This document shows positions 37,076 through 48,800 of a stretch of 64,000 nt of DNA, one piece after another. The stretch spans positions 6,415,404 to 6,479,403 of the forward strand of contig ML660774.1 in the NCBI GenBank assembly GCA_007570785.1, read 5' to 3'. The DNA is from Antilocapra americana (taxonomy: Eukaryota > Chordata > Mammalia > Artiodactyla > Antilocapridae). Numbering within the stretch: the first letter of the stretch is position 1; every line of letters begins with the position of its first letter. The notes beneath the pieces are model-generated. The model was not told where the DNA came from, searched no databases, and saw only the letters and a program-made list of their open reading frames with translations. The position numbers and the translations under genes are program-made.

Positions 37076-37559
37076 TGAACCCACGAAGATTTCAGCTTTA
37101 ACTTGGTGTAGTAAGGTTCAATGCAAGCGGAATAAAGTGTAGCAGGACTTGTTTGGGTTTCATTTTGGGGTTTGTTTTTCAAGGGTGAGAGGCAGGTGAA
37201 GGAGGTTGGCAAATGTCAGAGGAAGGGAGGAAACAGACTTGAATGTAGTTAAGACAGAAGCTTAAGCAGGTTGGAAGGCAGCCCAAGAGAATACTTGAGG
37301 AGCTCATGACCCAGTCCTAGGGACAGAAGGAAGGAGGTGTTCAAACAAATTGCTGCCTGAGTTCGGCGCTGTAGTCAGAGGGGGCAAGAGAGTAGGCGGA
37401 GGAAAGGAGAATATGGACGTGGCCACAGCCCTGCCCGGGAGCCACTGCCTTGCTGGGTCTCAACACAGAGCAAAGGGGATTCCTCTCAAAAAAAGCTAAA
37501 ACTCTGTGGATACCCTGAGCAGAACTTTTCCAGTGTCCAAAGGAAGAGGTTTAAGTTTC

Positions 37560-37710
37560 CAGAGATGTTTTAACTATACATTTTAAATAACATAAAATTC
37601 ACCATCTTAAGCAATTTTCAAGTGTACATACAGCTCAATGGCTTTAGTACACCCCCACTGTTGTGAACCATCACTGCCATCCATCTTCAGAACATCTTTC
37701 ATCTTCCCAA
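37560..37710 (-). repeat. L1M-type LINE 3' fragment
   Basis: AACATAAAATTCACCATCTT followed by a GTGTACATACAGCTCAATGG block is a standard antisense old-L1 3' pattern. Confidence 0.65.
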
Positions 37711-38929
37711 ACTCTGTACCCTTGGGAGAGAAAAGGGGACCATCCATCAGGTCACCTACCCACAGCTCAGGGACCCCCGCCCTGAGAATCTCTCCTTGGC
37801 CGGTATATTCGCAGATTTCCCTGTGTGCCCTTGTAGGGCAGAGGCAACCTCTGTGAAGGATAATCCCTTAAAGATGAGGGCTGGCAGGGTGGATAACAGC
37901 CTGGGAGTCTGAGCCGCTGAAATGGTCTGAGTCCCCAGTCACAAAAGGACCAATGGGAGAAACAGACGTTGCCTGCGGGGACATTTTTAATATTTAGAGT
38001 ATAATTCATCAAATTCAGGTGGTAATCACTGAGATCCCTGGCCACCAAACAACAATGTGCGAGAACACTTAGCTCTTAATGAATGCAAGATAAAGTAGAG
38101 ATGCCTTTTCCCTTTCGGGGGACACAATGCTTGGACTGGTCTGACCATACTCAGAACCACGACTTTGCTTTTGTTTTGGCAATACTTTCTCCAACTCAAA
38201 CCATGTTATAATATTGGCATAGATATTAGGTAATTTGTAAAGATGCTGAATTATACCAACAGAGTGACCAAGTAAGTTTACTTTTTGACTGCCCCCGCCA
38301 AGTAAGTTTATTTTTATTTTCAATGTATCGTTCTTTAAATTTATCCATGGAATTGATTAGGATAGGTTAGATGGGTTAGTGATTTAGAAAATGGTCTACA
38401 GATCGCTGTGGTTGAGTTCTCAGAGTCAGGAGGAAAACAGCATCAGTAGAGAAATCACATTTTTGTAGAACGCATTCATTCTAGCTATGGCTGGAGTAGG
38501 CTTGTCTATGATCTTCACTGAGAAAGTGAAGCCAAAGCCTGGGTTAGAGACAATTTAGGATAGTGATGGAAACAGTTTGGAGGAAATGTGGACTATGTTC
38601 TGAGCTTGGGGCCTATACACTCAGCAGTGCAGAAGTCCTAAGGAAAAGGCAGCCCCAAGCCCGTTGCGGTGATGGGTGTAACACAGCCTCCATCAGCACA
38701 ATGAGAACTCGCCCAGTCAAGTCAATCACCCACTTTCCCGTGTTGGGTTCCTCGTGTGAGCCTAGTGGTCTGTTTGTGGTCCCACCATCGACAATGACAG
38801 ACATGCTGTGGCTAAACACACAGGGAGGCCCACGTACCACATGTTCACATATTCCACAGTTGTAAACCAAGTGAACAGACTATTAAAATACATTCTAAGA
38901 GCATCCTTTATTGGATCATGTGATCATTT

Positions 38930-39700
38930 TTATTTGGTTTCATCTTTACTAACTGCCTTTTTGAGATGTAACTTATACAGCAAAACATTCACCTCTGTTA
39001 AGCATACAAGTCAAAGAATTTTAGTGTATCTACAGAGTTGTGCAATCATTACCACCACCTAATTGTAGAACATTTCCATCATTCTTAAAAGAAACATCTT
39101 CTGCATTAGCAGTCAGCCCCCATTTCCTCCACAGCGTTTGGAAGCCACTAATCCTACTTTTCTTCTTTATAACTTTCCCTTTTCTGGACATTTCATACAA
39201 ATCAAAACCATACATTTTGATTTCTGGACAAATCAAAAACATTTTTGATCTGTGGTTGGTTGAATCCACAAAGGTAAACTTCACAAGTATGGAGGATCCA
39301 CTGTACTATAGAATCTGGAACCAATTCCCCATGAATATTGAGGGTTAACTTATTCCATGGCATGGCTATTCAACATTTTGCTATCCATTCATCAGTTTAT
39401 AGACATTTCAGTTGTTTCTACTTTTTGGCTATTGTAAATAATGCTGCTAGGACCGCTGTGGACAAGTCTTTGTGGGGATTTGTTTCCATTTCATTTCTCT
39501 CTGGTAGATCTCTAGAAGTGGAATTGTTGGGTCATAACATAGGTCTCTTGCACTTTTTGAAGGACTGCTAAACTATTTTCCAAAATGACTATTTCATTTG
39601 CCATTTCCACCAGCTCTGTATGAGGGCTTCAGTGTTTCCATATCTTCAACAACACTTGTTATTGTCTGCCTTTTTTTAAAAACTATAAACCCCCTAGTAG
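38930..39700 (-). repeat. L1M-type LINE 3' region
   Basis: Blocks such as TGAGATGTAACTTATACAGC, TTGTGCAATCATTACCACCA, TTGGCTATTGTAAATAATGC and GTGGAATTGTTGGGTCATAA follow the order of an old L1 3' region, antisense. It is interrupted at about 39210-39350 by a DNA-transposon piece. Confidence 0.7.
39210..39350 (+). repeat. MER2/Tigger-like fragment inside L1
   Basis: ATCTGTGGTTGGTTGAATCC followed by ACAAAGG and ATGGAGGATCCACTGTACTA matches the right end of MER2-like Tigger elements. Confidence 0.6.
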
Positions 39701-39799
39701 GTAAAAAATAATATATTATCTAGTCTTAAATCCATCCTTGGAGTTCTAATTTAAAAGATTTTACTTTCCATTTTTGAGTGCTTGTACTGAGAAGTTTTG

Positions 39800-39972
39800 G
39801 GGCTTCCCTGGTGGATGAGTGCTAAAGACTCCGCCTGCCAATGCAGGACACACGAGTTCAATCCCTGGGTCGGGAAGATCTCTGGAGAAGGAAATGGCAG
39901 CCCTCTCCAGTATTCCTGCCTGCAGAATTCCATGGACAGAGGAGCCTGGTGGGCTATAGCTCATGGGGTAAC
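39800..39972 (+). mobile_element. Bov-tA SINE
   Basis: It begins GGGCTTCCCTGGTGGATGAG and contains CCTCTCCAGTATTCCTGCC and GGACAGAGGAGCCTGGTGGG. The 3' end is shortened. Confidence 0.9.
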
Positions 39973-41479
39973 ATGACTACAACAAAAAACCTAGAAAATT
40001 TTAGGATATCTGGTGTGCTCTATTGCCAGAAATGGAAGGCCTAAATGTACTTTTTTCTTGATAATAAATATGTTTTCTAATAAAATGTTGTTTTTATTGT
40101 ATGTTTATATTTAATTCTGATATGAAATATAATTTTTAGACAGAGTGCTTATCTAATTACTTTTCAATTTACATTTACACCCTTTAAAATATTTAAGTAG
40201 GATAAACAACATAAATTAACAGCTGTGTGTTAAAAAGATACTAAGATTCACAATAACTGTCACAGATGGTAGACAAGTCTTGTTGACTTGCCACTTATTT
40301 TGTATTTCTAAATTTTCAGGACAATCCCCATTAATAGTATAAAGGAAATATAACAAATTACAAATAAAGTGACTTCAATTCTTTTAGAAAAGGTACATTT
40401 ATTCATCTAGAATAAATGAGACAAATGCTTAGAAGTTAATGACTTTATCTTGAATCACCAAGAATGACTAACTACGTATAACTAGATTTCTAAACTCTGG
40501 TTAGTCACATTTTAAAAGTAATTAAGTGGAAAACACCATAGGAATCAAATTGCATTTGTAACCGAAGGCCCAATATAGATGATTTTGAAGTTCCTCTTTA
40601 ACAAATACAACATGAATAAGATCATTAAGCATTCTCTTGTGAATGATTGTGTCTGTCTTTTAAAATGCTTTGGTATCTGCATGTTTGAGATAGCAGTTAT
40701 CTGATTAACTACAGCATTTGCCTAAAACCATCTATTTTTAGTTTTTTCTTTTCTTGCCTTTGGAGATCTGCCATCTGCTGTGATTTTAGAGGAAGGCCGG
40801 CCTGTTGACTGGGCAAGATGACAGGGTCCTGGCAGGTTATAATTTCCATTGTTGAAGATCTCAGACTCTGAGCATCCACTTCCATATTTGGAGCAGACAA
40901 AATCAAGGATAGAACTTGGCAATTAGGTTAAAAAAAATCAACAGATAATGAACTGATTCCATTCCAGTTAGTAGGAGAAATATACAAGAACTATGTTTTC
41001 TCATGTTGTTTTGTTATTATTTCACATGAAATAGCTACAAGGTGTTATATATGCTCATCCATACAATTATGAAATTAATGATAGTATAGTACATACCATG
41101 GCAACAGTTTGCCATGTTTTTTCCCCCAACACAGCCTACATAGAAGATGCCATTTACATGAGGGGCAAACCTCACGGGAGCACTGGTGAACTGCACAACC
41201 CTGGCAGGGTGGCTGTATTTCCAGCCCCTTTCTTTTGTATCTAAGAAAGCCTAACAGAATATAAAGGATTGAGCAAACCTATTTCAAGGGGAACTTTGAA
41301 TCTATCCTATTTTAAAAATAAATAAAAAGGAATCAATCCCAAACGGGTACTATTGTTTATAACCATTTTCTTGGACACACTGCCCAGCGACAGAGACTCA
41401 CGAGTGGATCATGTCCCTTAGGTTGGAAAGAACTGTATGTAATATGTCAGCCTCATAGAGTAAGCACTCATCTTTCAAG
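39973..41479. other. Intergenic, AT-rich, one weak ORF
   Basis: AT-rich unique sequence. A minus-strand frame at 40722-40914, preceded by a possible acceptor, encodes ILDFVCSKYGSGCSESEIF and ends with a basic tail (KARKEKTKNRWF). I do not recognise it; a second minus-strand frame over the same bases is equally open, so chance is likely. Confidence 0.35.
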
Positions 41480-41770
41480 TCTTAGTTCAATATTATTCAC
41501 TGTATGAAGTCTTATGTCATACTCAATGTTGCCCACTTAATGAACTTATCCTTTCTTTATCTCCCTCCCCATTGTAATATGTCCATGTGTCCACTATTGC
41601 ACTAATAAGGCCTGATTTCATTTTGGGGAGATTATTGTCTGTCTCCTCTTGCAAACTGTAAGCTCCCCACAAATAAGCAGTATGTCCTATTTATTTCTCT
41701 ATCTCTAGTTACTCAGCATACTGCCTAGAGTACAACAGTTTTTTGATATATGATTCTTAATGAACGGTAG
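41480..41770 (+). repeat. L2 LINE 3' fragment
   Basis: TATTGTCTGTCTCCTCTTGC followed by AAACTGTAAGCTCCCCACAA and ACTCAGCATACTGCCTAGAG is the L2 3' end. Confidence 0.75.
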
Positions 41771-42624
41771 CAAGATTTAGTAACTTCTAATCACTCTGAG
41801 TTAAAGACTGAGGCATGCATGCTAAGCACATGGACATCTGCTATTTAAAACATTTTGTTCAAAAATCCACAATAACTTGATATGGCCAATGAAATTTCTG
41901 TTCAAATAAAATGGACTTTCGGCATAAAATTTCAGGTATGTGGAGTCAGGTTTACAATCATAGTCAGGAAGACTGTAAAGTATTTTAATAGGAAAACTAG
42001 ACTGGCTTCTATTCTTAACTGCTCCCATGTACAGCTTTAGGAAATGAACATGAACCAACCACCCATGGAAACAAAAGACAAAGAAAAGAACACTTTTCAC
42101 ACTGCTCTTTGAAAATTGGATTCCGACTGGGATGGGCTTCTGGCTTGTAATGGAGATGCCAGGGCTGGTACAATATGAATGCCAGAATACAGAGGACTTA
42201 TGGCCGGGTTACTGTCAACAGAGGCATTATTCAGAAGATCCAAGAGCCAGCCAGAGTTCATTTTTAGGCTCACATGAGGCTCTCAATTATGGCAGCAATA
42301 TTAAACTTTGTCTTAGAAGAGATTCATTCTTTGGGGGTGGGGAATGAACCAGGAATCAGCACAGCATTTAAGAGCACTTTGAGCTATTTTGAGAAAGTGT
42401 CTCAAGCCATCAAAAACTGTTCCCTGTAGGGAAGATCAATATACGTCTTGACTAAGTGAAGTATCTTTGGTAGGCTGTCAGGAGAAGTGAAGAATCTGAT
42501 GTGCTTTTGCAGTGTTTTCAACATCAAACTCATTTTCATCCACTATATTGAGCCAGTATCCTCAAGTGATTCACACACTTGTGATAACAAGATGATCACT
42601 AACTCTTTGAAGAAGAGTGGAGGG

Positions 42625-42895
42625 GGCCTTTATACAATTGTTAGGAGCACAGACTCTGGAACCAGACTGCCTGGATGTGAATCCTGTCTTGAGGACTTCA
42701 CACCAAGTCACCAAGACCTTGAGCATACTAAGAGAGTTAAGTTCGCTGTGGACCAGTTTCTCATCTATCAAGTTAAGACGACAAAAGTATCCAGCCCATA
42801 GGGTTTCCACACAGATTAAATGCAAGAGTATACATTACGTGCCTACAGTGGTATATGACACATAGGAAGCACCCTGTTAATGTTAGCTATTTTAA
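42625..42895 (+). repeat. MIR SINE
   Basis: GGAGCACAGACTCTGGAACC followed by AGACTGCCTGGATGTGAATCC is the MIR 5' region. The core (CAGTTTCTCATCTATCAAG) and tail follow in order, so it is a long copy. Confidence 0.85.
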
Positions 42896-43005
42896 TTATT
42901 AACCTGAGATAAACAGCAACAGACATTCCACTGAGAGCATCTTTCTGGCTAGTAGGTGAGCATGTAGACATAAGCATCAAACAGAATCACTAAATACTAA
43001 GTCGT

Positions 43006-43218
43006 GGGCTTCCCAGGTAGCATTAGTGGTAAAGAACCCGCCTGCCAATACAGGAGACATGGAAATGTAGGTTTCCATCCCTGGGTTGGGAAGATCCCCT
43101 GAAGGAGGGCATGGCAATCTGCTCCAGTACTCTTGCCTGAAAATCCACCGACAGAGGAGCCTGGTGGGCTACAGTCCATGGGGTCGCAAAGAGTCAGACA
43201 TGACTGAGCGGCTGGGCA
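43006..43218 (+). mobile_element. Bov-tA SINE
   Basis: GGGCTTCCCAGGTAGCATTA, CCCGCCTGCCAATACAGGAG and GGTCGCAAAGAGTCAGACAT in order, full length. Confidence 0.92.
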
Positions 43219-43649
43219 TGCCGGCATACACGTGCTACAATTAAGGGTGTTAGTGGCTTACCCTTGAAAGAATCCCTTAGGAGGCTTTTAATTAGAATAA
43301 GTGGTAACCGCACAGTTATAAGACCTCTGTGGGAACTCTTGGGCTCCTACTGCAGTGAGGTTTTATTGAGTGATTTGTGCAGATGCCATTCTTTCTGACA
43401 CATTAATCAATTGGTGCCTTGAATTATGGAGTTGGGAGTCTAAATCACCTATCACACTTGTGAGGTAAAAATAACATAGCAGGATTTCCATTTTGCTTTA
43501 TAAAAGTTGACTTTTCAGAGGTGCCAGAATCAGGACATCACTGAATCTTCTTTCCTGCCTAGATTCTTATTTGTTAGACTTTCCCCAGAAGCATGTAAAC
43601 ATTACCATCGTGCAACATTTTAAGTAGTGCAAACATTAGAACAGTTGGA

Positions 43650-43840
43650 CCAATTATCTATTGCTTTGTAATCATGTACCTCAAAACTCAGTGATGAAAA
43701 ACAGCTGCCATTTTATTATGTTTAAAGTTGGGTGGATCAGGAATTGAGACCAGGCACAGCTGGGGAAGGGTCACCTTGGCTATGCAAAGCTTCAGTTGGA
43801 TTGACTTGAATACTCAGAGATGCTTGGGACAGCTCGATTG
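43650..43840. repeat. Ancient interspersed repeat, same family as 9086
   Basis: TATTGCTTTGTAATCATGTA followed by ATTTTATTATG and GTGGATCAGGAATTGAGACC matches the order of blocks at 9086-9260. The family is not named. Confidence 0.5.
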
Positions 43841-44032
43841 GGGGTTACTCTGGGGCGACCGTTCTACTATATTTGGTGTCTACTATATTTGTCCTGACTA
43901 GCTTGAGCTTCCTCACAACATGATGATCTCTGGGTGCCTACACTTGTTACAAGGTGGCTGCTTCCAAGAAGCCTAAGTGAGAACTAAGAGGCTAACCAGT
44001 CTGCTCCCAGAACCAGTACAGCATCAGTTCAT

Positions 44033-44155
44033 GTGTGTGAAGTCACTTCAGTTGTATCCAACTCTTTTCGACTCTATGGACCAGAGCCTGCCAGGCTCCT
44101 CTGTCCATGGGATTATCCAGGCAAGAATCCTGGAGCATGTTGCCATGCCGTCCTC
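44033..44155 (-). mobile_element. Bov-tA/BOV-A2 SINE fragment
   Basis: An antisense fragment with CCTGCCAGGCTCCTCTGTCC. The head half is missing. Confidence 0.88.
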
Positions 44156-44734
44156 CAATGCAGCTCTGCTCTACTGCTCAAAGCAATCAGAGGTCCTAAC
44201 CAGAGTTCAAGGGGTGAAGAGAGAGACTCTATGTCCAGACAGGGGAGTGACAGGGTCACATTACGAAACGCACACACCTGGGAAGCGTTGTGGCAGCTCT
44301 CTTTGGAAAACACAATCTGCTATGAACAGAAATTCCAAAGTGACGGCCTTTAGGCTGGAATGCACCTCCCTGAGTGATGACTGTTATAGCTCAGTGGACA
44401 ACCAGCGATTGATAAGCCTGGAGCAGAGCAAGTTTAGCAAAGCCCTCTCTCCTTGCAGGAATGGCAGGCAGTTGACAGCAGACAGTGGGGAGAAGGGCTG
44501 ATAAAGAATTTCATTCACAGTGCTCTTTCATTCTTTACAACATCCCACTTGATCTTGAGCTTCAGTATGGGGAAAACTGAGGCAAGGGTTCTCCCCAGGG
44601 AGTTTGAGGATTTCTTATTTGATAAGTTACCAAAAAAGTTCTTCCTGAACATTTTCAAGTAAATCGGTGCAACAGTGTCTCCTGAATGAAGTCATACTAG
44701 TTTATCTTGCAGATTTTTAGTTCCTTTGGAGGCT

Positions 44735-44920
44735 GCAACGTATGCCGAGGAAACTTGGGTTCTGGAGTCATAAGTCTGATTCAGATCTTAGGTTTATCAA
44801 CTATTCATTGTGTGACGCTGGCCAAATCACTTAACATCATTTTTCTCTTTGGAAAAAATGGAATAATAATTGTTCCTACTCCTCCAGTTTTGTAAGAATG
44901 AGGCATTGATAGATGTTAAA
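44735..44920 (+). repeat. MIR SINE
   Basis: GGGTTCTGGAGTCATAAGTC, then GTGTGACGCTGGCCAAATCACTT split over the core, and a diverged tail. Confidence 0.7.
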
Positions 44921-45164
44921 CAGTTTTGCTTGGAAAATAACCAGGAACTGTCTCCACTACATGGGTCTTGGAGACCGAACCTAGGGAAGGAACAATTCCT
45001 TGCCAAGAAACATTCGCATCTTCCTTCATGATGGTGTACCCAAGTGCCTCGCTGAAGAGGATGTAAGCACAACGCAACTTTCCCAGGGACACAGGCAGTG
45101 TGGCCACTGCACCCTTGGCAAGAAACCCTTCAATGATCCTTCTCATCACATAACTTTATTTATT

Positions 45165-45362
45165 TTTTTTAGTCAGGCGTTTTCAAAGTGTGGCCCAGGA
45201 CGAGAAGCAGCAGTAGTTAGCTGAGAATGTGTTAGAAAGAAAAATTATTAGGTTCCACAGCAGACCTACTGAATCAGAAGTAGTGAGACCCACACCCAGG
45301 TACCTGTGTCTTGACAAAAGCTGCAGGTGACTCTGTGAACACTTAAGCTTGAGAAACAGTGC
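45165..45362 (+). repeat. MER5A (hAT-Charlie) DNA element
   Basis: TTTTCAAAGTGTGGCCCAGG, CAGACCTACTGAATCAGAAG and CTTAAGCTTGAGAAACAGTG match the two ends and middle of MER5A, nearly full length. Confidence 0.85.
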
Positions 45363-46059
45363 TCCCGGAAGATGTAACATGAAACCTTGGGGTCAGTTAG
45401 GGTTCTAGATATACAACTAGTCTTTCTCAATGAAAAAGAAGAAAACGGGAGTTTGTACAGAAAGAAAATTAATAAAACGGTTTTTCCTTTGTTTTGTATT
45501 CATTTTCTAAAAAAAAATTATAATTATTACCTTTCCTGGTGAATTTCATATCTTCTTCGTCAATGGAAGGTTGGGTAGCTAACATTGGGAATGTCGGGTT
45601 TCTTCTACCTTAGGCCCACAGTACAGGATGGAGGTACGGGAGAGAGTTCCACAAGGGTTTGGAGGAGGGACTGATGACAATTGTTCGTGGTTGACTAAGT
45701 TTTTTAAAAAGCCACTTCCAAGGGCACATCAACCAGTCAGCGGAGGCACTTGTTCCAGCAGGAGGTGGGAGGTGGGGGCGGGGTGGAGCGTGGGGAGGAG
45801 CGACACGCGCAGCTCGGGGACTCGGGGCCTTCCGCGTGTCGCCGTGCGTCCCTGGACCCGCCACCTAAACGCACCCCGCGCCCCGGCCATCCGCACCCCC
45901 TGGACCACCTTCCGCGGCGGACTCTTGGGGATTCCTCCGGCCGGGTCCGGCCAGGCGGGTTCCCCAGCCTCGGCGCGAACTGCCCGCCCCCCTCCCGCGT
46001 CTCCGCCCCTCGCCGGGGCCGCCGGGCGCCGAGGGAGGCAAGGGTGCCACGGCTGGAAA

Positions 46060-46336
46060 ATGAGCGGTGCCCGGAGGGTGGCCCGGAGCCGCAGGTAACG
46101 CGCGCCCGCCCCCGGCCCGAGAGGGCTCCGCACACGCGCCCGGCCCACGCGTGGCCACCACGCTGCGCCCACCCGCGGGCTTGCGCCCTAGCGGGTCCCG
46201 GGGCGTCCTGGCGTCGGGGCGCAGGGTGGCGGGGGCGCGGCCGGCTCCGGGGGGCGGCACTAACGCTCCCCGCTCGCCCCGCAGCGCAGTTCGCGCGGCC
46301 GTCCCCGGGAGGCGGCGGCGGCGGCGGCTGCCGTGA
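46060..46336 (+). other. STOX2: Possible STOX2 upstream ORF and leader intron
   Basis: An ATG at 46060 in AAAATGAGC context opens a 12-codon frame when unspliced. A GTAACG donor at 46095 and a CCCGCAG acceptor ending at 46284 could remove 190 bases. The spliced frame would then continue through an Arg-rich stretch to TGA at 46334-46336, 24 bases before the main ATG. Both splice sites and the start of the leader are inferred. Confidence 0.35.
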
Positions 46337-46360
46337 GTGGGCTCACGCGGCGGGCGCCGG

Positions 46361-46724
46361 ATGCCTCCGAAGATGGAGAAGTTTCTGCAGATCGCGCCTC
46401 ACTCTCTGGCCATCGTCCTGGGCCCGGCCGAGGGGCCGGCGGGGCAGAGGTCCGAGGCCGCCCGGCCCGCGTCCCCGGCCGGGCCCCGGCAGCTCGCCCG
46501 GCACCACATCGGCTACGAGATCTTCGCCGACTTCAAAGCCGAGAACATGCAGCACTTCTGGAACAAGAAGGTCACGGCCGCGGTGGCCGAGACGTTCTTC
46601 CTGGGCTGGATCGACGAGCAGGTTCTGCTGATCCAGGGCAAGGAGGAGCACCTGGAGGCGCTGCGCGAGGGCTGGTCGCGCCGGGCGCTGCGGCCGCCCT
46701 CGGGCTTCCACATCCGCTGCCTCG
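46361..46724 (+). CDS. STOX2: STOX2 first coding exon (STOX1-like isoform)
   Basis: The exon encodes about 121 residues starting MPPKMEKFLQIAPHSLAIVL. The later part includes ARHHIGYEIFADFKAENMQ, HFWNKKVTAAVAETFFLGW, IDEQVLLIQGKEEHLEAL and RRALRPPSGFHIRCLG. This follows the pattern of the N-terminus of STOX1, the paralogue, and identifies storkhead-box 2. The donor is a perfect GGTGAGT, and the exon ends in phase 1 on the G of a Gly codon, as the family's exon 1-exon 2 junction requires (Gly-Asp-Val next). The winged-helix domain lies in exons to the right of the window. There are two in-frame ATGs, 46361 (weak context) and 46373 (AAGATGG, strong), so translation may start at the second. In-frame GTG codons upstream are unlikely starts. 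Confidence 0.9.
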
Positions 46725-48479
46725 GTGAGTGCGGCCGCCCGCGCCCGGTCCCGTCCCGCCGGGGCGCGTCCGGTGCGGTCGCGCCGGGTCCTCTCCCCGC
46801 CCCGCCCGAGCCGGCGCGCAGGCCCGGCTCCCGGGGTGCCCGCGCCTCTCTCCACCCCCGCGCCGCGCCGGGGGAGGGGCCGGCGGCCTGGGCGCGCGCG
46901 GGACGGGGGCGCTCCTGGCACCGGAACCCCGGAGCAGCACCTCTGCGCGCACGGCGCTCCGGGCCGGCCGGCGGGAGCCTCCCTGGCGGCACCTGCGGGG
47001 CGGCGCCTGGGGCCGGCCAGGTGGGCGGCGGCGCGGGAGGCTCGGCGGGTCCTCGGCCGCCCCGGGTCCCCGGGGTCTCCGCTTCCACGCCCGGCTCTGG
47101 CCGCGGGCGCGCGTGCGGACGAGGGAGGAGTGGAGAGAGCCGGCGCCCAGGTAGCTTCGGGCGGCGGCGGGCTCGGCCGCGGGAGGCGGCGGCGGGCGGT
47201 CCGGGTGCGCGGGCGCCCCCGGGCGCATCCCGTCCGGGCACCGAGACCCGGCCCCTCGGCGCCACCCCCGGCCGCCTCTGCCTGCGGCGGCGCGTCCCTC
47301 CCGGGGGTGGGTTGACTTTTAAGCGCCGGTGTTTCTGTGCGCGACTGAGGTGTGTAGATTTCGTTGCCGCCCGGACATCTTTCAAGTTATTTTGTGAGTT
47401 TGAAGGTAGGAAGAGACGCGAGGGAGACCGGAGAAAAAAGTCTGATCCTCAACAAAAGAGAAAGCAGTGTCTGGGAAGAGAGCTCGCAAGATGCTGTTCG
47501 CTGCTGCATTCCCAGCGCGTTCTCGATCTGCTGTTGATTTCTTAAATTGCATTACTTTATATGTATTTTTCTTAATCCAGCCTGCATCTCTGTTAGACTA
47601 TACTTTTTATTTTTGTACTTTAGGCTCGGTGGCTCAAAACGCGTATAGTAAATAGTAATATTTTGTGGAACGATTTTGGGAAAGAAAAGCATTCTTTCTA
47701 GTCCCAAGGTTTAGAAATTCTTTTGTGACATTTTGGGAGGAGGTCAAAAGTTCAAACGCTTAAAGACTGTAAAGCCGCCTTTTTCGTTAGCCAGGGTTGC
47801 TACGCTACCTTCTGCTGAAGGCAGACCTTTTACCTGCTAACGTGCCTTCCTCTACGGGTATGGCAAATTTATAGCATTTTTTTTGTTTTGCTGTGTTTTG
47901 TCAGTTTTCGAATAGCAGAGATCTTGACAAAACTTCCTTTAAATCGAGTAGACAAAAAAACTAGTAAAGGTTGCTTCTTGTGTGTTTTATAACCTGTGTT
48001 GAAATTTCGAAAGGTGCCTTCACTTTCTTTTTTGACGTTAGCCAAAACCTCAATGGACTCCCTGTAATTAAGCTGCCTTAGTAAAGGGCCAAGATTAATG
48101 TCTCTGAGATTTCATCTGCTCTCCTACTATAGAACTGCAACACACTAGGAGGTAAGAATACATGTAGTCATTTTAGGCACTGCAGAGACTGCATTTCAAT
48201 AGTTTTTAACCTTGACTTCATATTTATTCTTTACTTCTGTTTTGGAGAATTTCAAACAATATGCAAAACCAGTACAGTGCTTCTCTCTCCTTTTCCCCTT
48301 CTTTGCCCGGATATTCCAAGACCTTGAGTAGATGCCTGCGACTCCAGATGAACCTATATGTTAATACTATGTTTTTTTCCTGTACCTTCATATCTATGAT
48401 AAAATTTAATTTTAAAATTTCATGCAGTAAGAATATCTGAATTGCTAGCATCATTTCTGTTGTGCTTTGGGGCCATTGT

Positions 48480-48800
48480 TAAGTAAAGTAATGGTTACAT
48501 GGATACAAGCACTACAGTACCACCAGTGTTACAGTGATGCTGGCAGGGCGACTGCTAAGTGGCCAGTGAGCAGGCAGGTAACCTATGCACCGAGGATTCC
48601 CTGGGCAAAGGGATGATTCACATCCTAGGATAGGGTGGGATGGGGGAGTGAGTTCATGAAGCTACTCAGAATGGTGCCCAATGTAAAACATATGAATTGT
48701 TTCTGGAATTTTCCATTTAATGTTTTTGGATCTCAGTGGACTGCAGGTAACAGACTGCAGGAGCAAAACCTTGATAAGGGTGATGTCTTACTGTGTAATC
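48480..48800 (+). repeat. Tigger-like DNA transposon remnant
   Basis: AAAACATATGAATTGTTTCT followed by GGAATTTTCCATTTAATG, then TGGACTGCAGGTAACAGACTG and TTGATAAGGG, follows the right-end pattern of Tigger/ZOMBI-like elements. Confidence 0.65.

Larger units (their letters stand above)
45740..47330 (+). promoter_or_regulatory. STOX2: STOX2 CpG-island promoter region
   Basis: About 1.6 kb of very GC-rich DNA with dense CpG, in contrast to the AT-rich flanks. It surrounds the STOX2 start exon and extends into intron 1. No TATA box is apparent, as is usual for CpG-island promoters. Long open frames on both strands across it are a product of GC content. The exact transcription start cannot be read from the sequence. 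Confidence 0.85.

Noticed and set aside
38613..38870. Minus-strand 85-codon frame with VIVDGGTTNRPLGSHEEP
   Set aside because: Reasonable-looking residues, but no acceptor or donor in phase, no recognised family, and an L1 fragment begins close by.
41822..42100. Minus-strand 92-codon frame starting MKSVLFFVFCFHGWLVHVHF
   Set aside because: It could be read as a signal-peptide-like start, but the DNA is AT-rich, there is no splice or promoter support, and L2 and MIR repeats flank it.
46337..46360. Extension of STOX2 upstream to a GTG at 46337
   Set aside because: Non-ATG starts are rare, and two ATGs follow at once; the extra eight residues are not family-like.
45729..47545. Many long frames on both strands over the STOX2 CpG island, up to 402 codons
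   Set aside because: GC-rich DNA has few stop codons. Only 46361-46724 has recognisable protein and correct splice phase; the rest are low-complexity Arg/Pro/Gly/Ala shadows.
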